A model generated the notes under the pieces. That model ran no database searches and was not told the DNA's origin. It was given only the letters and a program-made list of their open reading frames with translations. The position numbers and the translations under genes were made by a program. From Rhodococcus oxybenzonivorans (GTDB taxonomy: Bacteria > Actinomycetota > Actinomycetes > Mycobacteriales > Mycobacteriaceae), in the NCBI RefSeq assembly GCF_003130705.1, contig NZ_CP021354.1, forward strand, positions 1,178,001 through 1,242,000: a stretch of DNA of 64,000 nt, given 5' to 3'. Positions 1 through 8,553 of the stretch are shown here, one piece after another (position 1 is the stretch's first letter; the number at the start of each line of letters is the position of its first letter).

Positions 1-68
1 TTTTGAGAACAGCACTATTCCTTACGCGAGAACTATGTTCTACTTTCACCAGGGATATAGGAGTAAAT

Positions 69-1535
69 GTGAGCATCCTTTCTGAACGCCGCACCTACGT
101 GGCGGGAAGCTGGATCACCGGCGACGATGTGATTGCCGTCGAGAATCCGGCCGACGAGACCCACGTGGCGGAGGTGACCGGCACGCCGATCCGCGAAATC
201 GAGCGTGCCATTGTGGCAGCGCGCCGCAGCTTCGACGACGGAGACTGGGCAGACCGAACACCGCGCGCACGCGCGGAAGCGCTCCACGCCTTCGTGGACC
301 ACCTCGAGTCGAACCGGAATACGCTCGTCGACACTGTGGTCGCCGAAGCAGGCCAGCCGACCCGTTTCGCGGAGGAAACACAATGCCGCGCCGGGGTGGC
401 GATCGCACGTCACACCATCGACCTCTACCTCGCGATGACACACGAGGAGTCCAACCCGGTCCCGGTCGACGACCTCGTCCGCGGCCGCGTTGCGCTGAGC
501 ATCAGGCGGCACGAACCGGTCGGCGTGGTCACTGCGATCACCCCGTACAACGCCGCTGTGATCATGGGGCTGCAGAAGCTGATTCCTGCACTGATGGCCG
601 GTAATTCGGTGATTTTGCGTCCCAGCCCGCTGACGCCGATCTCGTCGCTGATCTTCGGTTCGGCTGCCGATGCAGCGGGTTTGCCTGCCGGCGTGCTGAG
701 TGTCGTCGCCGAGTCGGGTACCGCCGGTGCACAGCTGCTGACCACCCACCCGGCGATCGATATGGTGTCCTTCACCGGTTCGACAGCGGCCGGCCGCAAG
801 ATCATCGAGCAGGCCGCACCGACGGTGAAGCGGCTTTCGCTCGAGTTGGGCGGTAAGTCGGCTCAAATCTACCTCCCGGACGCCGTCCATCGCGTGGGAA
901 CGGGTGCGCTCGCCGTGGTCGCGCGTACCGCCGGACAGGCCTGTGTCGCCGCTACCAGAATGCTGGTGCCGCAGGAGAAGAAGGACGAAGTCCTCGAAGC
1001 AGTGTCCGCCGCATACGACTCGATCAAGGTGGGTTTGCCGACCAATCCATCCGCCATGATGGGGCCGGTCATCAGCGCGGCACAACGAGACAAGTGCGAA
1101 CAGTTCGTACGACTGGCCGAGGAAGAGGGCGCAAAGGTCCTGTTCGGTGGTCGCCGTGCCGCGGGCTTCGACCGCGGATATTACTTCGAGCCCACCGTGC
1201 TGGACCTTCCCGACAACACCAATTCCGCGGCGCGAGAGGAGATTTTCGGCCCCGTCATCGGCGTGATCGGTTACCGCGACCTAGACGAGGCGGTCAATAT
1301 CGCGAACGACAGCGACTATGGGCTGTCCGGGCAGGTGTATGGCGGCGACACCGCGGCGGCGGTAGCCGTCGCCCGACGGCTCCGTACGGGTGCAGTGAAC
1401 GTGAACACCACCGTCTTCAGTGCGTACGCACCGAGCGGTGGATACAAACAGAGCGGTCTCGGACGCGAGCGAGGTCCGGACGGAATCAGAGAGTTTCAGG
1501 AAGTCAAACACATGTCGATTGGAGAACTGAAATGA
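69..1535 (+). CDS. aldehyde dehydrogenase family protein
   Basis: NAD(P)-dependent aldehyde dehydrogenase superfamily enzyme of 488 aa, expected to oxidise an aldehyde to its carboxylic acid in the cytosol. The catalytic cysteine is C292 in GQACVAATR and the general base is E259 in LELGGKS; the cofactor-site motif FTGSTAAG lies shortly before. The frame stays open upstream to position 3, but GTG 69 is chosen because TAGGAG (58-63) sits 5 nt before it and the family N-terminus begins near here. Its stop overlaps the next start by 4 bases (ATGA), so it is coupled to the amidohydrolase and is the first gene seen of a catabolic operon. The window edge hides anything further upstream. Substrate is not predictable from sequence. 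Confidence 0.9.
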   Translation: MSILSERRTYVAGSWITGDDVIAVENPADETHVAEVTGTPIREIERAIVAARRSFDDGDWADRTPRARAEALHAFVDHLESNRNTLVDTVVAEAGQPTRFAEETQCRAGVAIARHTIDLYLAMTHEESNPVPVDDLVRGRVALSIRRHEPVGVVTAITPYNAAVIMGLQKLIPALMAGNSVILRPSPLTPISSLIFGSAADAAGLPAGVLSVVAESGTAGAQLLTTHPAIDMVSFTGSTAAGRKIIEQAAPTVKRLSLELGGKSAQIYLPDAVHRVGTGALAVVARTAGQACVAATRMLVPQEKKDEVLEAVSAAYDSIKVGLPTNPSAMMGPVISAAQRDKCEQFVRLAEEEGAKVLFGGRRAAGFDRGYYFEPTVLDLPDNTNSAAREEIFGPVIGVIGYRDLDEAVNIANDSDYGLSGQVYGGDTAAAVAVARRLRTGAVNVNTTVFSAYAPSGGYKQSGLGRERGPDGIREFQEVKHMSIGELK

Positions 1536-2755
1536 CGAAGACAACGAATACGACATCGGACTACAACCTTGATTGGCTCGTCTCCGTGGACGACCACATT
1601 CTCGAACCACCCAACCTCTGGGTAGACCGGGTGCCGAGCAAGGATCGGGATCGTGCTCCCCACATGATCAAGGACGACAGCGGGATGGACGTCTGGGTCT
1701 ACGACGGCAAGCGGATGCCGAGTAGCGGCCTCAGCGCCGTGGCTGGCAAGTCCAAGGAGGAATTCAGCCCCGAGCCGCTCAACTACGACGAGATGCGACC
1801 GGGTTGCTACGACCCCCTGGCCCGAGTCGAGGACATGAATCGAGCCGGAATCCTCGCATCCCTGTCATTTCCGACGGTCACCCGGTTCTGCGGGCAGCTC
1901 TTCATGGAGGCGAGCGACCGGGAGTTCGGCTTCTCCTGCCTCCAGGCCTACAACGACTGGCACCTCGAAGAATGGGCGGGCGCCGCGCCGGGCCGATTCA
2001 TCCCGTTGATCCTCATTCCCATGTGGGATCCGGCGCTCGCCGCCAAGGAGATGGAACGTTGCGCCGCGAAGGGCGCCACCGCGTTCTGTTTCTCCGAGAA
2101 CCCGGAACCGCTCGGACTGCCCACCATCCACGACAAGGATCGCTTCTGGGATCCGGTGATGGCCGCCGCCAATGACCTCGAGATGGTCGTCTCCATGCAC
2201 GTCGGCTCCTCGTCCACCGTTCCCCGGATCTCCGCCGATGCACCGTTCATGGCCAATCTGGCCTGGGGGGCAACGCGAACCTCGGGCGCGATGCTGACCT
2301 GGCTGTTCAGCAGCATGTTCCAACGCTATCCCAACCTGAAGATCGCATTGTCGGAAGGCGAGATCGGCTGGATGCCCTATTTCCTCGAGCGTGCCGAGCA
2401 AGTGCTCGACAAGCAGCGCTACTGGGTGCAGCGGGGCGCCAAGTTCTCCGGGCATGCCGGTTCCGACCTCGACCTCGATGCACTCGACGTCCGCGAGGTG
2501 TTCCGCAAGCACATCTTCGGGTGCTTCATCGACGATGTGCACGGGATCGCGAGCCTGGGCGAGATCGGCGAAGACAACATCATGTGCGAAACCGACTATC
2601 CCCATTCGGATTCGACGTGGCCGAATTGCATATCTGTGGTGAAGAGCAGGATCGGGCACCTTGCCCCCGAACTGCAGTACAAGATCCTGCGAGGAAACGC
2701 GGAGCGGCTGTACCGCTTCACCCCGGCCGAAGTCCCGGTGACCGCCAATGCATGA
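1532..2755 (+). CDS. amidohydrolase family (amidohydrolase_2) metal-dependent hydrolase or decarboxylase
   Basis: A 407-aa TIM-barrel protein of the amidohydrolase-2 / ACMSD-like family, which holds metal-dependent hydrolases and non-oxidative decarboxylases. Visible metal-site segments are VSVDDHILEP at the N-terminus (DDH in place of the usual HxH), MHVG in mid-protein and ETDYPHSDSTWP near the C-terminus. ATG 1532 is chosen because it overlaps the aldehyde dehydrogenase stop as ATGA and follows GGAGAACTGAA; the frame is open far upstream but only as a shadow. Homologues of this type commonly sit beside P450 and SDR genes in Rhodococcus and Mycobacterium. Here it is probably the second step or a side branch of the same catabolic route. 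Reaction unknown. Confidence 0.85.
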   Translation: MTKTTNTTSDYNLDWLVSVDDHILEPPNLWVDRVPSKDRDRAPHMIKDDSGMDVWVYDGKRMPSSGLSAVAGKSKEEFSPEPLNYDEMRPGCYDPLARVEDMNRAGILASLSFPTVTRFCGQLFMEASDREFGFSCLQAYNDWHLEEWAGAAPGRFIPLILIPMWDPALAAKEMERCAAKGATAFCFSENPEPLGLPTIHDKDRFWDPVMAAANDLEMVVSMHVGSSSTVPRISADAPFMANLAWGATRTSGAMLTWLFSSMFQRYPNLKIALSEGEIGWMPYFLERAEQVLDKQRYWVQRGAKFSGHAGSDLDLDALDVREVFRKHIFGCFIDDVHGIASLGEIGEDNIMCETDYPHSDSTWPNCISVVKSRIGHLAPELQYKILRGNAERLYRFTPAEVPVTANA

Positions 2756-2800
2756 CCTCGTGTACCAGTCCGCCAGCAGAGCCACCGAAGGGAGTGTGTG

Positions 2801-3586
2801 ATGACCGAACTGCTCGAGGGCAGAACTGCCATCGTGACAGGTGCCGGATCTGGTGTGGGGCGTGCGACTGCCGTCCTCTTCGCCCGCGAGGGCAGCCGCG
2901 TGGTCTGCGCCGACATCGATCTGCAACATGCGAAGGAGACAGTGCGCATCATCGAGTCCGACGGCGGCGTCGCCGTCGCCGTCGGGAGCGATGTCTCCCG
3001 TGAGGACGAGGTCGTAGGAATGGTCGATGCGGCTGTCGAGCAGTTCGGCCGACTCGACATCGTTGTCAACAACGTCGGCATTCCGACGCCCCGTCTGGGT
3101 GCGCTGCTCGAGGACCACACGCTCGACGACTTCAATCGGCTTGTCGCGGTCAACCTCGGTGGTGTGTTTCTCGGCTGCAAGCATGCAGTGCTGCAGTTCA
3201 AGAAGCAGGGTGGCGGAGGAACCATCGTCAATACCGGCTCGGTCGCCGGTCTCGTCGCCTGGGGTGGTTCGGTGTACGGGGCGACCAAGGGTGGTGTGCT
3301 GCAATTGACTCGAGCCCTGGCCGTCGAGGGCGCTCCGCACCAGATCCGCGTCAACGCGGTGTGCCCGGCCGCGATGCCGCTGACGGGTTTCATGTCGGCA
3401 GGGGGGATGGACGCGTCGCTCGACGCCCATCCCGACCTCACTGACCGGATGGCCGCGCAGCATCCGCTCGGGCGTTTCATCACGGCCGAGGACTGTGCGG
3501 AAGCGATTTTGTATCTGGCTTCCGATCACGCCCGGAACGTCACCGGGGTGTCGCTGCCGATCGACGGGGGGTATGTGGCGCGATGA
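2801..3586 (+). CDS. short-chain dehydrogenase/reductase
   Basis: Classical SDR of 261 aa: the Rossmann glycine motif GAGSGVGRA is at the N-terminus, the NNVG motif follows in mid-protein, and the active-site YGATK lies downstream of a GS catalytic-serine segment. Such enzymes oxidise or reduce an alcohol/carbonyl pair with NAD(P)H in the cytosol. ATG 2801 follows GAAGGGAG; a GTG one codon earlier is a weaker alternative. The stop overlaps the P450 start by 4 bases. Together with the aldehyde dehydrogenase it could carry a hydroxylated substrate through alcohol, carbonyl and acid stages; the order of steps is inference. Confidence 0.88.
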   Translation: MTELLEGRTAIVTGAGSGVGRATAVLFAREGSRVVCADIDLQHAKETVRIIESDGGVAVAVGSDVSREDEVVGMVDAAVEQFGRLDIVVNNVGIPTPRLGALLEDHTLDDFNRLVAVNLGGVFLGCKHAVLQFKKQGGGGTIVNTGSVAGLVAWGGSVYGATKGGVLQLTRALAVEGAPHQIRVNAVCPAAMPLTGFMSAGGMDASLDAHPDLTDRMAAQHPLGRFITAEDCAEAILYLASDHARNVTGVSLPIDGGYVAR

Positions 3587-4839
3587 CCACCGAATCGCTC
3601 GATCGTGTTCGTATGCGTGAGTTGTTCGATCTACGCGGGTCCTACAACGAGCTCACGGGTGGCCACTACGACGGTGACCCGTACCCCACGTGGCATCGGC
3701 TTCGTGAGGAAGGTCCGGTTCATCCGGGGACCGTCCACGAGCTCACCGGCCGGCCGGAGACTCTGTACTTCCAGGGTCTTCCGTTCCCGGACCGGCCGCA
3801 TTTCTCGGCGTTCAGCTACGACGCCTGTATGGAGGCGTTTCGCGATCCAGCGGTGTTCGCCTCCTCGCCGGAAGCGGTGGACGCGGATCCGGAGGCGGGC
3901 TCGCTGGGGCATCAGAGCATGTTGTCGATGGGGGGTGTTCAGCACCGACGCTACCGCGGACTGGTCCAGCCCTCGTTCCTGCCTTCGAACGCCGAGTGGT
4001 GGATGAAGAATTGGATCGAGGAGACGGTCCACCTGCTCGTCGACGGATTCGCTGGGGACGGGCACGCGGAATTGAATGTCGATTTCTGTGCGGCCATTCC
4101 GGTGTTGACCATCACGGGCAGTTTCGGCATCCCGATGGAGCAAGCACTCGACATTCGAGCCGCATTGACGCGAGATCACCAGAAGATCATCGACATCCTC
4201 ACGCCGGTCGTCGCGGCCCGCCGTGCGGAGCCGAGGGACGACCTGATCAGTATCCTGGTCCAGGCGGAACTCACCGACGAGGCGGGTGTCGCGCAGCGTC
4301 TGACAGACGAGGAGATCTACACTTTCTCGCTACTGCTCTTGGCGGCGGGCTCCGGCACCACCTGGAAGCAGATGGGGACGACGATCACCGCGCTGCTGCA
4401 ACGCCCGGACGTGTTGAACGCGGTACGCGAGGATCGAAAGCTGCTGCGGCCGGCTATCGAAGAGACGTTGCGATGGATGCCGACCGATCCGATGTTCTCC
4501 CGATGGGTCACCGAGGACATCGAGTTTCACGGTCAGCGCATCCCGAAGGGCGCCGTCATGCATCTCTGTGTGGCTGCGGCAAATCGTGATCCCGCGCGGT
4601 GGGACAGTCCCGACGAATTCGACATCATGCGTCCCCTGAAATCCACGTTGGCGTTCGGGCAGGGCTCGCACATTTGTCTGGGCATGCATGTGGCCCGCGG
4701 TGAGATGACCGCCGGGATCAACGCGCTGCTCGACCGGCTGCCCGGCCTCAGGCTCGACCCGGACGCCGAGCCACCCAGCTTCGTCGGGATGTACGAACGC
4801 GGAGCCACCGCCATACCCGTGCTGTTCGATGTGAAATGA
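3583..4839 (+). CDS. cytochrome P450 with an atypical oxygen-activation motif
   Basis: Soluble bacterial-type cytochrome P450 of 418 aa. The heme-binding loop FGQGSHICLG places the thiolate ligand at C365, and the K-helix ExxR motif is EETLRW. In the I helix the usual (A/G)Gx(D/E)TT reads AGSGTT (255-260), so the conserved acidic residue is Gly258; this may alter proton delivery during oxygen activation. It is coupled to the SDR through ATGA. The ferredoxin-reductase fusion at 8554-10197 is a plausible electron donor. It is not assignable to a CYP family here. It most likely hydroxylates the operon's substrate. Confidence 0.93.
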   Translation: MTTESLDRVRMRELFDLRGSYNELTGGHYDGDPYPTWHRLREEGPVHPGTVHELTGRPETLYFQGLPFPDRPHFSAFSYDACMEAFRDPAVFASSPEAVDADPEAGSLGHQSMLSMGGVQHRRYRGLVQPSFLPSNAEWWMKNWIEETVHLLVDGFAGDGHAELNVDFCAAIPVLTITGSFGIPMEQALDIRAALTRDHQKIIDILTPVVAARRAEPRDDLISILVQAELTDEAGVAQRLTDEEIYTFSLLLLAAGSGTTWKQMGTTITALLQRPDVLNAVREDRKLLRPAIEETLRWMPTDPMFSRWVTEDIEFHGQRIPKGAVMHLCVAAANRDPARWDSPDEFDIMRPLKSTLAFGQGSHICLGMHVARGEMTAGINALLDRLPGLRLDPDAEPPSFVGMYERGATAIPVLFDVK

Positions 4840-4846
4840 GTTAGGG

Positions 4847-5281
4847 ATGTCCGAGACGAACTACACAGCACCCGACCTCTCCCTGAGGGGCGACGACCAC
4901 ATCCGGGTGTATCGGGAAACCGGGGGAGAAGTGGGCTATCTCTGGAACGGCGTACCGACGCTCTTGCTCACCGTGACGGGACGACGCTCCGGCCGTTCGC
5001 ACTCGTCGGCGCTGATCTTCGCCCGCGACGGCGACGACTACCTCGTGGTGGCGTCCAAAGGAGGGGCACCCGCCCACCCTCAGTGGTACCGGAATCTGCG
5101 TGCCAATCCAGAGGCAGAGGTGCAGGTCAAAGCCGAGAAGCTCGCGGTACGTGGGCATACCGCCGGGCCGGAGGAGAGGACGCGACTGTGGAAGATCTTG
5201 ACTGAGCTCTGGCCCAACTACGACGTCTACCAGTCGCGGACGGAGAGGCAGATTCCAGTCGTCGTGCTCTCACCGACATGA
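4847..5281 (+). CDS. Ddn-like F420-dependent nitroreductase/quinone reductase family protein
   Basis: A 144-aa protein of the actinobacterial Ddn / deazaflavin-dependent nitroreductase family (split beta-barrel, F420H2 binding). Family hallmarks are LLLTVTGRRSGRSHSSAL followed by a GDDYLVVASKGG-type strand and the PQWYRNLRANP motif. Members reduce quinones or nitro compounds using F420H2. It begins 7 bases after the P450 stop and so belongs to the same transcript. Its presence fits an organism that makes F420. The physiological substrate is unknown. Confidence 0.85.
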   Translation: MSETNYTAPDLSLRGDDHIRVYRETGGEVGYLWNGVPTLLLTVTGRRSGRSHSSALIFARDGDDYLVVASKGGAPAHPQWYRNLRANPEAEVQVKAEKLAVRGHTAGPEERTRLWKILTELWPNYDVYQSRTERQIPVVVLSPT

Positions 5282-5302
5282 CACCAACTAGACTCGAGCA
5301 CC

Positions 5303-5947
5303 ATGTCTTGGGCTGAGGAACGAGCCGCGGAACGGTCACCGGCGGTACGGCGCTCCCGCAGCCGCATCGCGGATCAGGTGCGTTCGATTCTCGATGCGGC
5401 ACAACGGCTCATCGAGATCAAGGGCGACGCGTTCACAACCCAGGAACTCACCAAGGAAGCCGGCGTCGCGCTGCAGACTTTCTACCGATACTTCGGGAGC
5501 AAAGACGAGTTGTTGCTCGCCGTGCTGGGCGACGCGATGGAGACCGCCTGCTTACGGTGGACAGCGGCAGCTTCCAATCTCGATGATCCGCTGCAGCGGC
5601 TTCATTTCTACATCACATCCATTCTGGGCGGGCTGGGGCAGGAGCCTCGCCGCGACGCACTCGCCCAGTTCATCGTCACCACCCACTGGCGGTTGCACCG
5701 CGTGTTTCCGGAAGAACTCGCCAAAGCCGAGCAGCCGTTCGTCGACCTCTTGCACACGGAGATCAGGGCGGCCGTCGAACGAGGGCAGTTGAAAACCGCC
5801 AACACAGCGGGGGACGCCTGGTTCGTCTCCGAGCTGGTGCGGTCGGTCTACCACTACTGGGCTTACGCACCCGGTGACGCCGAGGATGTTCAAGACCGAC
5901 TGTGGGAGTTCGTTCTCAGGGCGCTCGGCGGAGTGGCAAAACCGTAG
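5303..5947 (+). CDS. TetR family transcriptional regulator
   Basis: A 214-aa TetR-type regulator. The N-terminal helix-turn-helix is visible as TTQELTKEAGVALQTFYRYFGSKDELL (about residues 45-72, quoted here only as the HTH core), followed by a helical ligand-binding domain. It follows the Ddn-like gene by 21 bp on the same strand and is the natural candidate to regulate the operon in response to a pathway metabolite. The start ATG 5303 is preceded only by a weak ribosome-binding site. Ligand and operator are not identified. Confidence 0.87.
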   Translation: MSWAEERAAERSPAVRRSRSRIADQVRSILDAAQRLIEIKGDAFTTQELTKEAGVALQTFYRYFGSKDELLLAVLGDAMETACLRWTAAASNLDDPLQRLHFYITSILGGLGQEPRRDALAQFIVTTHWRLHRVFPEELAKAEQPFVDLLHTEIRAAVERGQLKTANTAGDAWFVSELVRSVYHYWAYAPGDAEDVQDRLWEFVLRALGGVAKP

Positions 5948-6167
5948 CCCGTTGCAAGAATGAATGTTTCAAAGCTTTTGCTGACATATTCGCTCTTGTC
6001 CTCAATATCCGATTCTGCATATGGTGTAGATCACAGCAGGTAGGCATCAGCGGAACCTGTTCGCTCCCAGAACCTTTTATCAACTCGGGCTCGTAATGTT
6101 CGGGCATCGGCTACGACGTTGAGCGGGAGCACTAACCGCCACCATTCACATCCACGGAGAGGTCCAC

Positions 6168-7745
6168 ATGATCCGCCGTACACGTACCCCAAAGCTCCTA
6201 GCCGCGGCCCTTGCCACGGCAGCGATGGTACTGCTCACCGCCTGTGGAAGCGGAGGCGTCACCACGAGCGGCGGCGCACCCGACAATGAGGGTGATCCGG
6301 TCGCCGGTGGAACTGCGCGCATCCTGCAGCTCGCCGAGCCCCGTTCTCTCGATCCCGCAAGCCTGTCGAACACGTGGGCGCACATGGCATCGCTCGGCAA
6401 CGCCTTGTACGGGACCTTGATGATCAATGACATCAAAACCTTCGACACCGAGTTCAAGATGGCCTCCGACTTCTCGACATCGGATGGAGGTGCGACATTC
6501 GATCTGACGCTGCGGCCGGGGCTGACCTTCACCGACGGCACACCCCTGGATGCGGCGGCGGTCAAATTCAACTGGGACAGGCTGAAAGACCCGCAGTTGG
6601 GGTCGACCTCGATCCGTCAGGCGGTGCAGGTGGCGAACTCCGAGGTGGTCGATCCAGTCAAGCTGAAAGTCACCTTGGCCGCGCCGAATCCGCAGTTTGC
6701 GGAGTCGCTGGTGGCCGGGGCGATGAACTGGATCGCCTCGCCGACCGCACTGCAGCGAGGGTCGGACTCGTTCAACGAGAAGCCTGCGGGTGCGGGCCCG
6801 TTCAAGTTGGTCAGCTGGACTCGACAAGGTGCGATCGAGCTCGAGAAGAACCCCGACTACTGGGACGCGCCGAAGCCGTACCTGGATCGGATCACGATCA
6901 CTACCGTCCACGATGCGAACCAGCGCCTGAATGCAGTGGCCACCGGCGGTGCCGACCTGGCGTCAGAATCGACCATGGCCAGTATTGCGAAGGCGGACGC
7001 ACAGGGGCTGCACTACGAGATCGTCCCCACCGGTGGCGGGCAGATCATCGCCATGAACCATCGCCGGGCACCGTTCGACGATGTGCGGGCACGTCGTGCT
7101 GTTCAGTTGGCGTTGGACACCGGCAGTCTGAACACCACCGTCTATAACGGCGAAGGGGAGGTTCCCCAGACCTTGTTCACCGAGGATTCACCTTTCCACG
7201 CCGACGTACAGCTCCAGGACTCGGATCCGGAGGAAGCTCAAAGACTGTTCAACGAACTGGCGGCAGAGGGCAGGCCGGTCTCGTTCACTTTCATGGCCTA
7301 TCCCACGAGTGAATCGAAGATGTTGGCCGAGGCAGTTCAGGCGCAGTTGAGCGGATACGAGAACGTCGACGTGCAGGTCGACGTGCGTGATATCTCGCGT
7401 GCGACAGCAGCGGCGGCGAGTCGGGACTTCGACATGACGATCTCCTCCTCGATCATCCAGGATCCCGACTTTCCACTGTGGACAGCTTTTCACTCCAAGT
7501 CGCCCGGCAACTGGGTCGGAATAAATGATCCCGAGCTCGATGCAGCGCTCGACAAGGGGCGGGTCTCCGAGTCGGAAGCCGAGCGTATCGAGGCGTACGA
7601 CACCGCGCAGAAACGCATCAAAGAGGTGATCCCTGGGGTCTGGTATATCCGCGCGGTCCCCGCGGTCGTCTACGGAAACAACTTACGGGGAGTCGAGATG
7701 TACACGCTGGGTTCACCACTGCCCGAGGAGCTTTGGGTGAGCTGA
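6168..7745 (+). CDS. ABC transporter substrate-binding lipoprotein (family 5, DppA/OppA type)
   Basis: Extracytoplasmic solute-binding protein of 525 aa, of the peptide/nickel/opine-binding SBP_bac_5 family. The signal peptide has RR then a hydrophobic stretch ending in the lipobox LLTAC, predicting lipidation at C26. The body shows the family pattern ADGGATFDLTLRPGLTFTDGTPLDA and later KNPDYWD. GGAGAGG precedes ATG 6168. No permease or ATPase gene lies beside it, so it is an orphan SBP here. Its place next to a degradation cluster suggests capture of the substrate or a related compound, but this is inference. Confidence 0.88.
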   Translation: MIRRTRTPKLLAAALATAAMVLLTACGSGGVTTSGGAPDNEGDPVAGGTARILQLAEPRSLDPASLSNTWAHMASLGNALYGTLMINDIKTFDTEFKMASDFSTSDGGATFDLTLRPGLTFTDGTPLDAAAVKFNWDRLKDPQLGSTSIRQAVQVANSEVVDPVKLKVTLAAPNPQFAESLVAGAMNWIASPTALQRGSDSFNEKPAGAGPFKLVSWTRQGAIELEKNPDYWDAPKPYLDRITITTVHDANQRLNAVATGGADLASESTMASIAKADAQGLHYEIVPTGGGQIIAMNHRRAPFDDVRARRAVQLALDTGSLNTTVYNGEGEVPQTLFTEDSPFHADVQLQDSDPEEAQRLFNELAAEGRPVSFTFMAYPTSESKMLAEAVQAQLSGYENVDVQVDVRDISRATAAAASRDFDMTISSSIIQDPDFPLWTAFHSKSPGNWVGINDPELDAALDKGRVSESEAERIEAYDTAQKRIKEVIPGVWYIRAVPAVVYGNNLRGVEMYTLGSPLPEELWVS

Positions 7746-7832
7746 AGGCTCAGGGGGCCGACGGCCCCTGCCAGTTGTGAATATGGTATTCTCGCTGGAC
7801 AAGAACGCCAATATCGAAATGGAGAACAGCGC

Positions 7833-8549
7833 ATGGTCGACCTCGAGCTGGAACAGGAGTTGGCGGTCATCACCATCGATCGACCACATGCTCGCAACGC
7901 CATCGCGCCGGAGACCATGGATCAGTTGGAGAAGGCGCTCGACGCGGCGGCCGGGGCCAAGGCACTGGTGATCAGGGGAGCCGGTGACAGGGCGTTTGTG
8001 TCGGGCGGAGATCTCAAAGAGCTGAGCAAGCTGAGAACCGAGGAGCAGGCGGCGGACATGGCGCGCCGGATGCGGACGGTCTGCGACCAGATCGCGAACT
8101 TCCCGGCGCCGGTCGTCGCCGCGCTGAACGGCCACGCTCTCGGCGGTGGGGCAGAGGTGGCCGTGGCCGCCGACATCCGGGTAGCCGCCGACGACATCAG
8201 AATCGGTTTCAACCAAGTCGCACTGGCGATCATGCCCGCATGGGGTGGCGCCGAGCGGCTCGCCGCGCTCGTCGGCCCGGGCAAGGCCCTCATGCTGGCC
8301 GGCTCGGGTGCCGTACTCGACGCGGCAGAAGCCGAACGTCTCGGATTGGTGGACCTGGTCCTGCCCAGGGCGTCCTTCGAGGATGGTTGGCGTTCGCTGG
8401 CCCTGTCGCTGGCCAACAGCTCGGCCGGCGAAATCAAGCGTGTCATGGCGGGCGCCTCCGCAGCCGAGGCGGTCACGGCGTTCGCGCGGCTCTGGGTTGC
8501 CGACGAACACTGGCAGGCGGCAGACCGAGTGATGAGCCGTAGCAGGTGA
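7833..8549 (+). CDS. enoyl-CoA hydratase/isomerase (crotonase) family protein
   Basis: Crotonase-fold protein of 238 aa, slightly short for the family. The oxyanion-hole segments are present (SGGDLKEL and GHALGGGAE). In the region where classical hydratases carry two catalytic glutamates the sequence reads FNQVALAIMPAWGG and GKALMLAGSG and seems to lack both, so hydratase activity is doubtful; isomerase, hydrolase or another crotonase chemistry is possible. The start ATG 7833 follows GGAG (7820-7823). It ends 4 bases before the ferredoxin-reductase gene, so the two are probably co-transcribed. Confidence 0.82.
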   Translation: MVDLELEQELAVITIDRPHARNAIAPETMDQLEKALDAAAGAKALVIRGAGDRAFVSGGDLKELSKLRTEEQAADMARRMRTVCDQIANFPAPVVAALNGHALGGGAEVAVAADIRVAADDIRIGFNQVALAIMPAWGGAERLAALVGPGKALMLAGSGAVLDAAEAERLGLVDLVLPRASFEDGWRSLALSLANSSAGEIKRVMAGASAAEAVTAFARLWVADEHWQAADRVMSRSR

Positions 8550-8553
8550 ACCC

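Noticed and set aside
1094..1531. N-terminal extension of the amidohydrolase frame into the aldehyde dehydrogenase
   Set aside because: The extension is an Arg-rich shadow of the upstream gene; the ATGA-coupled ATG with a ribosome-binding site is the natural start.
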